This document shows positions 56,999 to 64,000 of a DNA stretch of 64,000 bases, one piece after another. Source of the DNA: Streptomyces marincola (lineage in GTDB: Bacteria; Actinomycetota; Actinomycetes; Streptomycetales; Streptomycetaceae); NCBI RefSeq assembly GCF_020410765.1, contig NZ_CP084541.1, positions 4,235,001 to 4,299,000 of the forward strand. The letters are read 5' to 3'. Numbering within the stretch: position 1 is the stretch's first letter; every line of letters begins with the position of its first letter. The notes beneath the pieces are model-generated. The model made no database searches and had not been told where the DNA came from. It was given only the letters and a program-made list of their open reading frames with translations. Position numbers and translations under genes: made by a program.

Positions 56999-58996
56999 TC
57001 ACGCGCCGCCCGTGCCGGTCTCGTCCAGCGGCAGCCGGGCCACGGCCGGCCGGCCCTGCGGCTGCGCGTTCCGCGTGCGCAGCGCGGTCAGCTCCCGCGC
57101 GCTCAGCGCGCGGTCGTACACCACCACCTCGTCGAGCGCCCCGGCCATCCGCTGCCGGTCGTCGGGACGCTGCCCGAGGTGGACGCCGAACGTCGAGTTC
57201 CTGCTGACGCTGCCGGGCACGTGCGGCACCGAGACCGCCTCGCCGCCGTCGACCGACAGCGCGAGCCGGCCGCCGCCGCGCGTGAGGGCCAGGTGGTGCC
57301 ACCGCCCGTCGTTGAACGCGCTCCGCGTCGCCACCTCGGCGCTGCGCGGCGCGGAACCGCCCTCGACCGCCGTCATCAGCGCCCGCACGCGCCCGCTTCC
57401 CGGCTCGCCGCGCACCCACACCTGCGGCGACCGGCCGCCGAGCCCGCCCAGCCACACGAACGGGTGGTCCCCGCCGTCCGCCTCGTACCTGAACCACAGG
57501 CTCACCGTGAAGTCGCCGTCGCCCAGCGGCAGTCGCTCCCGGAACGGCAGCCGCACCCCGTCCCCGCGGCCCACCTGCTCCGACTCGCCGGTGCCGAACG
57601 CCGCCGCGCCCCTGAACCGCCCGGCCGTCGCGGCCACATCGCCGGTCACCGCGGCCGGCTCCGCGCCCGGCGCGAGATCCGGCGTGCGCGCGCCCGCCTC
57701 GGCGCGCGGCCCGAGCCAGTCCTCGGTGAAGCGCGCGAAGCGGATCTCGTCCCGCGCGTCCACGGGCCCCGCCTCGTACATCAGGCCCACCGTCCCGGAA
57801 CCGTCCGGCATCAGCACCATGTCCGAGTAGCCGGCCCAGTCGGTGGTCACCAGCGCGCCGCGGTCGGCGCTGTCGAACGTGACGCCCCCGTCCCAGGAGG
57901 AGCGGACCATCATCGACCGCCGCCGGTCGGGGTCGGACGGCGCGGCGAGCAGCAGCCGGTCGTTCGGCAGCCTGAGCAGCGAGCCCTGCACCTGCGGCGT
58001 GTACAGGTCGGGCTGGGTGCGGAACGGCTCGGCGAAGGTGTCCCCGCCGTCGTGGCTGACCGCCCAGTTGCGGTGGCCGAGGTCGGTGCCGTCCTGCTCG
58101 CGGCTGTTGACGTAGATGGTGCCGCCGTCGAGTTCGGCGATGGCCATCTCCGACGGCTTCTGGCGGAACGTGCCGTCCGCCGCGATCGGCCAGGTGTCGA
58201 CGGCGCCGAGCCGCCACGTGTCGCCGCCGTCGTCGCTGTGGGCGAGGGCGCCGTGGTTGTGGGTGACGCGCCCGTTCGCGTAGCTCTCGGCGTTCACGGA
58301 GACCACGAGCCGGCCGCGGTGCGGGCCCTCGGTGAGCTGGATGCCGTGCAGCGGCCCCGTCGCGTACCAGGAGTTCCAGTCGTCGGGGCGCAGCGCCTCG
58401 CTGACGTCCCGCGGCTGCGACCAGGTGGCGCCGTCGTCGTCGCTGTGCTGGAGGTACGGGGTGCGCTGGCAGGGGATCGGGCAGTTGCCGCTGCCCTGCC
58501 CCGGGTTGCGCGTGGTGGCCAGCAGAATCCGCCCGGTCTCGGTGTCCACCACGGGCGCCGGGTTGCCGTGCGTGTCGCCGCCGCCCTCGGCGATCAGCTG
58601 GAGCGGCCCCCAGGTGCGGCCGTTGTCGAAGGAGCGCTTGAGCACCAGGTCGATGTCGCCCGCGTCGTCGCAGTTGTCCCTGCGGCCCTCGGCGAACGCG
58701 AGCAGCGTGCCGTCCGCGGTGCTCACGACGGCGGGGATGCGGAAGCAGGCGTAGCCCTCCTCCAGGTCGGCCCGGAACAGGACCTGTTCCTCGAACGCGG
58801 CGGACTCCTCGAACGAGGCGCCGGCCTGCCCCGCCGCGCGCTCCGCGTGCGCGCTCTGCGCGCCGGGCGCGGCGGCGGCGTGCGGCAGGGCGGGCAGAGG
58901 CAGCAGCAGCGCGCAGCCGGCGGCGGCCAGCGCGCGGCGGCTCAGGCGGGGGCGCGGCGCGGGGTGGGCGTGGTGCGGGGGTGGCGTTTCTGCCAT
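56999..58996 (-). CDS. secreted sialidase with C-terminal LamG-like domain
   Basis: A 665-residue exported sialidase. The N-terminal RLSRRALAAAGCALLLPLPAL looks like a twin-arginine signal. The catalytic propeller begins with FRIP (ACFRIPAVVSTADGTLLAFAEGR, in part) and has Asp boxes SFDNGRTW, SDDDGATW, SDDGGDTW, SHDGGDTF and SWDGGVTF. After about residue 440 a concanavalin/LamG-like jelly-roll follows (FTVSLWFRYEADGG, NDGRWHHLALTRGGG, GALDEVVVYDRALSARELTAL), likely carbohydrate-binding. ATG 58996; candidate GntR palindrome 24-45 bp upstream. Confidence 0.93.
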   Translation of the reverse strand: MAETPPPHHAHPAPRPRLSRRALAAAGCALLLPLPALPHAAAAPGAQSAHAERAAGQAGASFEESAAFEEQVLFRADLEEGYACFRIPAVVSTADGTLLAFAEGRRDNCDDAGDIDLVLKRSFDNGRTWGPLQLIAEGGGDTHGNPAPVVDTETGRILLATTRNPGQGSGNCPIPCQRTPYLQHSDDDGATWSQPRDVSEALRPDDWNSWYATGPLHGIQLTEGPHRGRLVVSVNAESYANGRVTHNHGALAHSDDGGDTWRLGAVDTWPIAADGTFRQKPSEMAIAELDGGTIYVNSREQDGTDLGHRNWAVSHDGGDTFAEPFRTQPDLYTPQVQGSLLRLPNDRLLLAAPSDPDRRRSMMVRSSWDGGVTFDSADRGALVTTDWAGYSDMVLMPDGSGTVGLMYEAGPVDARDEIRFARFTEDWLGPRAEAGARTPDLAPGAEPAAVTGDVAATAGRFRGAAAFGTGESEQVGRGDGVRLPFRERLPLGDGDFTVSLWFRYEADGGDHPFVWLGGLGGRSPQVWVRGEPGSGRVRALMTAVEGGSAPRSAEVATRSAFNDGRWHHLALTRGGGRLALSVDGGEAVSVPHVPGSVSRNSTFGVHLGQRPDDRQRMAGALDEVVVYDRALSARELTALRTRNAQPQGRPAVARLPLDETGTGGA

Positions 58997-59019
58997 GACT
59001 CGACACCCTTTCGTAAGAA

Positions 59020-59041
59020 GGGACGTCGTACGTCCCATGTC
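59020..59041. promoter_or_regulatory. candidate GntR operator, site 4
   Basis: GGGACG-TCGTA-CGTCCC is a perfect inverted repeat (59020-59036) followed by ATGTC. Read on the minus strand it gives GACATGGGACGTACGACG, matching site 1 over GACATGGGAYGT. It lies 24 bp upstream of the second sialidase start, where a repressor would block transcription or translation. Confidence 0.65.
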
Positions 59042-59111
59042 AGGGCAGTTTCCCGGCAATGCCCATTACATGACAAGAACGCCCGCTTCCTGGCGTGGCG
59101 GTGACGGATCG

Positions 59112-60401
59112 TCAGCCCGTGGCCTGCCGCGGCAGGCCGAGGCCGTCCGCCGGCGCACCGCCGAACTCCCTGACCGCGCTGGTGCGCGCCGCGACCCGGC
59201 CCCCGTGGACCACGAGCCGGCTGTACGCCTGGCTGAGCGCGCCGGCCACCGAGTCCCCGCGCAGCGCCAGCAGTTCCGCGGGGAAGCCGGCCTCGACGCG
59301 CACCTCGGGCAGCCCGAGCGCCGCGCGGGCCCCGGCGCTGACCGCCGCGTAGGCCCCGGCGGCGTCCCGCGCGCCGGCCGCCGCGAGCAGGAACGCGGCT
59401 TCGAGCGGGTCGCCGCGCCCCACCGGCCGCACCGCGTCGCGCAGCGCGCCGCCCCCGGCCGCGACCCGCACGCCCGCGGCGGCCAGCAGCGGCACCGGCG
59501 CCACCGCCGCCCCGGCCGGCGCCGCGCCCGCCGGCCGCCCGGCCATCGCGCACGGCCCCTGCGGCAGGCACACCACGGCGACCCCGGCGGCGGCCAGCCG
59601 GTCGGCCGCGCGCGCCGCGAGCGGCGCGGGCAGCCGTGCGAGGCCCGCGCACGGGCCGACGGCCACCGCGCGGCGGCCCGCACCGGCCGCCGCGCCCGCG
59701 AGCCGTTCGAGTACCGCCGGGTCCGCGCCGTCGGTGTGCACGTCGACCGCGCGGCCGAACGCACCCGCCAGGCCGAGCACCGCGTCGACGTGGCCCGCCG
59801 GGTCCGGGTCGAGGTCCGGGCGCCCGCCCAGCGCGACGCGCCCGCCGAGCGCGGCGGCCTCGCGCAGCAGCGCCCGGTTGTCCGCGCCCGCGCGGCCCGT
59901 CAGCACGCCGGGCACGGCCACGACGGTGAGGTCGGCGAGGCCGCGCAGCGCGCGGGCGGTGGCGAGTGCCGCGTCGAGGGCCGCGAGGCCGCGCGCGCCG
60001 TCGACGGGCACGTGCGTGCGCTGCGCGGTCGCCCCGTGCCCGAGCTGGATCAGCGCGGCCTCCGTGATGCGCCGCCGCAGGGCGCCTGAGCCCTGGGGGT
60101 CCTCGGGGCCCTCGGCGCGGTCCGCCGCCCCGGCCCCCTGGGGCGCGGTGAGCGCCGTGAGCGCGGTGAGCGCGGTGGCGTGGTGCGCGTGCGGTTCCGC
60201 GGGCGCGGGGAGCAGCAGGTAGCCCGACAGGTCGATCCGGTCGCACGGTGCGCCCCCGGCCTCCGCGGGCGCGGGCAGGCCCCCGTGCGGGCCGACGGCC
60301 TCGATCCGGCCGCCGCCGAGCCGCACGTCGACGGTCCTGCCGTCGGCGAGCCGGGCTCCGCTGAGCACGAGGCGCTCGGGCATCGGGGGCATCGCAGGCA
60401 T
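59112..60401 (-). CDS. amidohydrolase / cytosine-deaminase-like protein
   Basis: A 429-residue amidohydrolase-fold protein conserved in wording with Streptomyces proteins at this locus. It has the N-terminal beta-sandwich (LVLSGARLADGRTVDVRLGGGRIEAVG), a HxH region in PAEPHAHHATAL, VDVHTDG for a later ligand, and GVRVAAGGGALRDAVRP near the metal Asp position. Some cytosine deaminase ligands are hard to place, so catalysis is uncertain. Three close in-frame ATGs (60401, 60392, 60383) have no clear ribosome site; the true start may be 60383. Confidence 0.75.
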   Translation of the reverse strand: MPAMPPMPERLVLSGARLADGRTVDVRLGGGRIEAVGPHGGLPAPAEAGGAPCDRIDLSGYLLLPAPAEPHAHHATALTALTALTAPQGAGAADRAEGPEDPQGSGALRRRITEAALIQLGHGATAQRTHVPVDGARGLAALDAALATARALRGLADLTVVAVPGVLTGRAGADNRALLREAAALGGRVALGGRPDLDPDPAGHVDAVLGLAGAFGRAVDVHTDGADPAVLERLAGAAAGAGRRAVAVGPCAGLARLPAPLAARAADRLAAAGVAVVCLPQGPCAMAGRPAGAAPAGAAVAPVPLLAAAGVRVAAGGGALRDAVRPVGRGDPLEAAFLLAAAGARDAAGAYAAVSAGARAALGLPEVRVEAGFPAELLALRGDSVAGALSQAYSRLVVHGGRVAARTSAVREFGGAPADGLGLPRQATG

Positions 60402-60532
60402 CGGGGCGAGCGTAAGGGGCCTGTGCGGCGGGGGAGGGGGAGGATGAAATAGTCGTACCGGCGTGGCCGCCCCGCCCCGGCCCGACCGGTTGCTCCCGCC
60501 TCTTCGGATTTCGCCTTGGGCGCCAGAACGTG

Positions 60533-60538
60533 TAATCT
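60533..60538 (+). promoter_or_regulatory. -10 element for the tRNA pair
   Basis: TAATCT at 60533-60538, 12 bases before tRNA-Thr, with TTTCGC 18 bases further upstream as a weak -35. Confidence 0.4.
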
Positions 60539-60549
60539 CTTGAGCGCTC

Positions 60550-60622
60550 GCCCCAATAGCTCAGTCGGCAGAGCGTCTCCATGGTAAGGAGAAGGTCAAC
60601 GGTTCGATTCCGTTTTGGGGCT
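60550..60622 (+). tRNA. tRNA-Thr (anticodon GGU)
   Basis: A 73-base cloverleaf. Acceptor stem GCCCCAA pairs with TTGGGGC; discriminator T; D-arm AGCTCAGTCGGCAGAGC; anticodon stem CTCC/GGAG with loop ATGGTAA giving anticodon GGT; T-arm GGTTCGATTCC. CCA is not encoded. Confidence 0.95.
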
Positions 60623-60669
60623 CTGAGGTGTGACGTCCTCCGCGCGTGCGTGGAAGCCGATCGCCTCGT

Positions 60670-60742
60670 GGCGGCGTAGCTCAGTCGGTAGAGCAAACGG
60701 CTCATAATCGTTGTGTCACCGGTTCAAGTCCGGTCGCCGCTA
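60670..60742 (+). tRNA. tRNA-Met (anticodon CAU, elongator type)
   Basis: A 73-base cloverleaf. Acceptor GGCGGCG pairs with CGCCGCT (one G-U); discriminator A; anticodon stem AACGG/TCGTT region with loop CTCATAA giving CAT; T-arm GGTTCAAGTCC. The paired first base differs from initiator tRNA, so elongator Met is likely. Confidence 0.93.
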
Positions 60743-60836
60743 CGCACAGTAGCCGATTGCGGGGTCGGTCCTCCGATCGGCTACTCTCTCTGTGTTCGAC
60801 CAGGTTTGACCCGTCCATCCGTCAAGGAGCACTCAC

Positions 60837-61001
60837 GTGGCTGCCACCGACGTCCGCCCGAAGATCACGCTGGCCTGCGTGGAGTGCAAGGAGCGGAACT
60901 ACATCACCAAGAAGAACCGGCGCAACGACCCGGACCGCTTGGAGATGAAGAAGCACTGCCCGCGCTGCAACGCGCACACGGCCCACCGCGAGACCCGCTG
61001 A
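60837..61001 (+). CDS. rpmG: 50S ribosomal protein L33
   Basis: A 54-residue ribosomal protein with the zinc-ribbon form: C-x2-C in TLACVECKERNY and C-x2-C in KKHCPRCNAHT. The sequence is near-identical in wording to Streptomyces L33 next to the same tRNAs. GTG start with AAGGAG upstream. The four Cys make this the zinc-containing (C+) version. A 7-bp stem overlaps the stop codon. Confidence 0.97.
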   Translation: MAATDVRPKITLACVECKERNYITKKNRRNDPDRLEMKKHCPRCNAHTAHRETR

Positions 61002-61137
61002 TCCCAGCGGGGCCAGCAGGAAGCACCGTGCGAGGCCGCTCCCGTCGCCGGGGGCGGCCTCCGCGCGTTCCGGCCACCCGCACGCCCCGCCCGCAGGTCC
61101 GCGAGGAAGCGTTCCCAGGAGTCCGAGGAAGCCGTTC

Positions 61138-61611
61138 ATGCCACTCGACCAGTCCTTCGCCGGGCGGAGCTACCCGCCGACCGAGCCGTACGAGGTCGGG
61201 CGGGAGAAGATCCGCGAGTTCGCCGAGGCGATCGGGGACGCCAACCCCGCCTACACCGACCCGGAGGCCGCCGCGCGGCTCGGCCACCCGGACGTGATCG
61301 CGCCGCCCACGTTCGTGTTCGCGATCACCTACAAGGCGGCGGGGCAGGTCATCCGCGACCCCGCGCTCGGGCTCGACTACAGCCGGGTCGTGCACGGCGA
61401 CCAGCGCTTCGCGTACACGCGCCCGGTCCGGGCCGGCGACCTGCTCTCGGTGACCTCCACCATCGAGTCGGTGCGCTCCATGGCGGGCAACGAGGTGATC
61501 GACGTGCGCGGCGAGGTGCACGACGAGAAGGGCGAGCACGTGGTGACCGCGTTCACCAAGCTGGTCGCCCGCAAGCAGGAGGACGCGCCCGGCACGGAGG
61601 GGGAGCGATGA
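61138..61611 (+). CDS. MaoC/HadA-like (R)-hydratase subunit
   Basis: A 157-residue hot-dog protein of the FAS1_DH/MaoC N-terminal type: YEVGREKIREFAEAIGDANPAYTDPEAA and PPTFVFAITYKAAGQVI. It lacks the catalytic hydratase-2 motif, which the next gene carries, so the two form a heterodimer as in HadA-HadB. In Mycobacterium the same order rpmG-hadA-hadB occurs for the fatty-acid synthase II dehydratase; Streptomyces has no mycolic acids, so the substrate here is unknown. ATGA overlap with the next gene. Confidence 0.88.
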   Translation: MPLDQSFAGRSYPPTEPYEVGREKIREFAEAIGDANPAYTDPEAAARLGHPDVIAPPTFVFAITYKAAGQVIRDPALGLDYSRVVHGDQRFAYTRPVRAGDLLSVTSTIESVRSMAGNEVIDVRGEVHDEKGEHVVTAFTKLVARKQEDAPGTEGER

Positions 61612-62042
61612 CCGCCAGGATCGCCTACGCGGACGTCGAGGCGGGCACGGAGCTGCCCGCCGCCGCCTTTCCCGTCACCCGGGCCACGCTGGTGCGCTAC
61701 GCCGGTGCCTCGGGCGACTTCAACCCGATCCACTGGAACGAGCGGTTCGCCCGGGACGTCGGCCTGCCCGACGTCATCGCGCACGGCATGTTCACGATGG
61801 CCGAGGCCGCCCGCGTGCTCACCGACTGGACGGGCGACCCGGCCGCCGTCGTGGAGTACGGCGTGCGGTTCACCCGGCCCGTCGTGGTGCCCGACGACGA
61901 CACCGGCGCGTTGATCGAGGTCACGGGCAAGGTGGCGGCCAAGCTCGACGACGAGGCCCGCACGGTCCGCGTCGACCTCACCGCGCACAGCGCGGGCCAG
62001 AAGGTGCTCGGCATGGCCCGCGCCGTGGTGAGGCTGGCCTGA
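61608..62042 (+). CDS. MaoC/HadB-like (R)-hydratase catalytic subunit
   Basis: A 144-residue hot-dog hydratase with the hydratase-2 motif YAGASGDFNPIHWNERFARDVGLPDVIAHGMFTMAEAARVL: the Asp and His of SGDFNPIHWN are the catalytic pair. Coupled to the preceding subunit gene and lying before murB. Expected to hydrate or dehydrate a 3-hydroxyacyl thioester. Confidence 0.9.
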   Translation: MTARIAYADVEAGTELPAAAFPVTRATLVRYAGASGDFNPIHWNERFARDVGLPDVIAHGMFTMAEAARVLTDWTGDPAAVVEYGVRFTRPVVVPDDDTGALIEVTGKVAAKLDDEARTVRVDLTAHSAGQKVLGMARAVVRLA

Positions 62043-62088
62043 GCCGCCGGCGGTCGTTCCCCGCGCCCCACCGGCCTATCCTGGCCTC

Positions 62089-63144
62089 GTGCACGTGATC
62101 GAGAACGCCCCGCTCGCCCCGTTGACCACGCTGCGACTCGGCGGCCCCGCGCGGCGCCTGGTCACCGCGGTCACCGATGAACAGGTGATCGAGGCCGTCC
62201 GCGAGGCCGACGCCGCCGGGACCCCGCTGCTGATCATCGGCGGCGGGAGCAATCTCGTCATCGCCGACTCCGGCTTCCCCGGCACCGCGCTGCGCGTGGC
62301 GACCACGGGCTTCCGCCTCGACGGCACCCTGCTCGAACTCGCCGCGGGCGAGACCTGGGCCGACGCCGTCGCGCGGACCGTCGACGCGGGGCTCGCCGGC
62401 ATCGAGTGCCTGGCCGGCATCCCCGGCTCCGCGGGCGCCACGCCGATCCAGAACGTCGGCGCCTACGGCCAGGAGGTGTCCTCCACCGTCACCGAGGTCG
62501 TCGCCTACGACCGCGCCGACCGCACCACGCGCACCATCCCGGCCGCCGCGTGCGACTTCGGCTACCGGCACAGTCGTTTCAAGGCCGACCCCGACCGGTT
62601 CGTGGTGCTGCGGGTCCGTTTCCGGCTCGAAGACGCCGCCGGGCTCTCGGGACCGCTGCGGTACGCCGAGGTCGCCCGCCGGCTCGGCGCCGAGCCCGGC
62701 GGCCGGGTCCCGCTCGCCGCCGCCCGCGACGCCGTGCTCGAACTGCGCGCGGGCAAGGGCATGGTGCTCGACCCCGAGGACCACGACACGTGGTCCGCCG
62801 GGTCCTTCTTCACCAACCCCGTGCTCGACGAGGCCGCCTACGCCGCGTTCCTCGCCGCCGTCGCCCGGCGGCTCGGCCCCGACATCCTCCCGCCCGCCTA
62901 CCCGGCGGGCCCCGGCCGCACCAAGACGTCCGCGGCCTGGCTCATCGACCGGGCCGGCTTCACCAAGGGCTACGGGACGGGCCCCGCCCGCATCTCGGGC
63001 AAGCACACCCTGGCCCTCACCAACCGCGGCGACGCCCGCACCGCCGACCTGCTCGCGCTGGCCCGCGAGGTGCGCGACGGCGTGCGGGAGGCGTTCGGCG
63101 TGACCCTGGTCAACGAGCCGGTGACCGTCGGCACCGCGCTCTGA
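62089..63144 (+). CDS. murB: UDP-N-acetylenolpyruvoylglucosamine reductase
   Basis: A 351-residue FAD enzyme of cell-wall precursor synthesis, reducing UDP-GlcNAc-enolpyruvate to UDP-MurNAc. Signatures: LIIGGGSNLVIADSGFPG (FAD binding), AGIECLAGIPGSAGATPIQNVGAYGQEV, FGYRHSRFK, and the catalytic Ser in WSAGSFFTNPVL. Length and the absence of the long type I insertion agree with actinobacterial MurB. GTG 62089; the upstream gap is 46 bp, so co-transcription with the MaoC pair is possible. Confidence 0.95.
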   Translation: MHVIENAPLAPLTTLRLGGPARRLVTAVTDEQVIEAVREADAAGTPLLIIGGGSNLVIADSGFPGTALRVATTGFRLDGTLLELAAGETWADAVARTVDAGLAGIECLAGIPGSAGATPIQNVGAYGQEVSSTVTEVVAYDRADRTTRTIPAAACDFGYRHSRFKADPDRFVVLRVRFRLEDAAGLSGPLRYAEVARRLGAEPGGRVPLAAARDAVLELRAGKGMVLDPEDHDTWSAGSFFTNPVLDEAAYAAFLAAVARRLGPDILPPAYPAGPGRTKTSAAWLIDRAGFTKGYGTGPARISGKHTLALTNRGDARTADLLALAREVRDGVREAFGVTLVNEPVTVGTAL

Positions 63145-63174
63145 CCCCGCGGCCGGCCGCGCCCCGCGGGCGCG

Positions 63175-64000
63175 TCACGACGCGAGCCACGCGTCGATGT
63201 CGAGCAGGATCTTCTCCCGCACCTCCTCGGGCGCCGCCGAGGCCCGCACGGACTGCCGCGCCAGCTCGGCGAGTTCCGCGTCCGTGAACCCGTGGTGCTC
63301 GCGCGCGATCTCGTACTGCGCGGCCAGCCGCGAGCCGAAGAGCAGCGGGTCGTCGGCGCCCAGCGCCATCGGCACCCCGGCCTCCCACAGCTGCCGCAGC
63401 GGCACCTGGGCGAACGTGTCGTACACGCCGAGGGCCACGTTCGACGCCGGGCACACCTCGCACGTCACCCCCGACCCGGCCAGCCGCTCCAGCAGGCGCG
63501 GGTCCTCCACGGCCCGCACGCCGTGCCCGATCCTGGCCGCCCGCAGGTCGTCGAGGCAGTCCCGCACGCTCGCAGGGCCGGAGAGCTCGCCGCCGTGCGG
63601 CGCCGCGAGCAGCCCGCCCTCCCTGGCGATCGCGAACGCCCGGTCGAAGTCACGTGCGAAGCCCCGGCGTTCGTCGTTGGACAGCCCGAAGCCCACGATG
63701 CCGCGATCGCGGTGGCGCACCGCGAGCCGCGCCAGCGTCCTGGCGTCGAGCGGGTGCCTGATGCGGCTGGCCGCGATCACCACCCGCATCCCAAGACCCG
63801 TCTCGCGCGAGGTGGTCTCCACCGCGTCGAGGATGATGTCGAGCGCCGGCGTGAGGCCGCCGAGCCGCGGCGCGTACGAGGTCGGGTCCACCTGGATCTC
63901 CAGCCAGCGGGAGCCGTCCCTGATGTCCTCCTCCGCGGCCTCGCGCACCAGGCGCCTGATGTCGTCGGGCGACCGCAGGCACGAGCGTGCGATGTCGTAC
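63175..64000 (-). CDS. adenosine deaminase-family protein, N-terminus beyond the window
   Basis: About 275 C-terminal residues of a metal-dependent adenosine/AMP deaminase family enzyme. Visible: AAPHGGELSGPASVRDCLDDL (His and acid/base Glu), RIGHGVRAVEDP (His), ALGADDPLLFGS (metal Asp pair). EVCPASNVALG completes the family pattern. The frame remains open through 64000, where YDIARSCLRSPDDIRRLVREA is read; the N-terminal HxH metal motif should lie outside. Convergent with murB. Confidence 0.9.
   Translation of the reverse strand, partial: YDIARSCLRSPDDIRRLVREAAEEDIRDGSRWLEIQVDPTSYAPRLGGLTPALDIILDAVETTSRETGLGMRVVIAASRIRHPLDARTLARLAVRHRDRGIVGFGLSNDERRGFARDFDRAFAIAREGGLLAAPHGGELSGPASVRDCLDDLRAARIGHGVRAVEDPRLLERLAGSGVTCEVCPASNVALGVYDTFAQVPLRQLWEAGVPMALGADDPLLFGSRLAAQYEIAREHHGFTDAELAELARQSVRASAAPEEVREKILLDIDAWLAS

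Overview
The window comes from a high-GC actinomycete. The right-hand core fits Streptomyces or a close relative: tRNA-Thr(GGU), tRNA-Met, a 54-residue L33 protein (rpmG), two MaoC/HadA-HadB-type genes, murB and an adenosine deaminase. GTG and TTG starts, G/C-rich third codon positions, many 4-base start/stop overlaps and long G/C stem terminators agree with this.

Region 1 (1 to about 10.5 kb) looks like an acquired island. It carries the end of a NuoL-like dabB and a complete dabA (inorganic carbon uptake). An IS30-type transposase fragment follows, fused back to back to a truncated fetB permease next to an intact fetA ATPase. A chromate operon comes next (DUF1259 lipoprotein, DUF378-like membrane protein, split chrB, chrA), then a tyrosine recombinase preceded by a 37-bp inverted repeat. 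The first gene after the recombinase is an XRE/MmyB regulator that appears to lack its N-terminus, which may mark the island edge.

Region 2 (10.5-37 kb) is mixed chromosome. It holds a three-gene cassette of an unknown protein, a MoxR-type AAA ATPase and an HExxH plus vWA protein; an aldo-keto reductase; TerC; and a divergent hemicellulase pair (GH51-like arabinofuranosidase with FN3 and CBM2, and a GH43 xylosidase) with a perfect CebR-type operator between them. Next are a CmtR-like sensor with a cation exporter under a 36-bp perfect palindrome, a secreted choice-of-anchor protein, a serine hydrolase remnant, a phosphatidylserine-decarboxylase-family enzyme, a TetR gene sharing an operator-like site with a PGPGW membrane protein, and a lipoprotein. 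The region ends with an ArsR/MFS pair, an unknown protein paired with a beta/gamma-crystallin-like protein, an MmyB regulator divergent from an SDR, and a methyltransferase.

Region 3 (37-45.6 kb) has an ECF sigma factor gene broken by a one-base shift in a C run, a copper group (small Cys/His membrane protein, CopA-type ATPase, PCu(A)C chaperone, His-rich membrane protein), an 11-bp minisatellite, a GlxA-type AraC regulator with a Tat-exported DJ-1/PfpI protein, and a ferric-reductase-like heme membrane protein.

Region 4 (45.8-59 kb) reads as a sialic acid utilisation locus. A FadR-type GntR repressor stands divergent from a five-gene, translationally coupled operon: Tat lipoprotein binding protein, permease, permease-ATPase fusion, second ATPase, and N-acetylneuraminate-lyase/DHDPS-family enzyme. 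Two secreted sialidases follow. Related ATGGGAYGT half-sites lie upstream of the repressor/operon and of both sialidases, so release, uptake and cleavage of sialic acid may be under one repressor. A DUF574 methyltransferase and an NmrA-like protein sit inside the locus.

Region 5 (59-64 kb) is the conserved housekeeping core.
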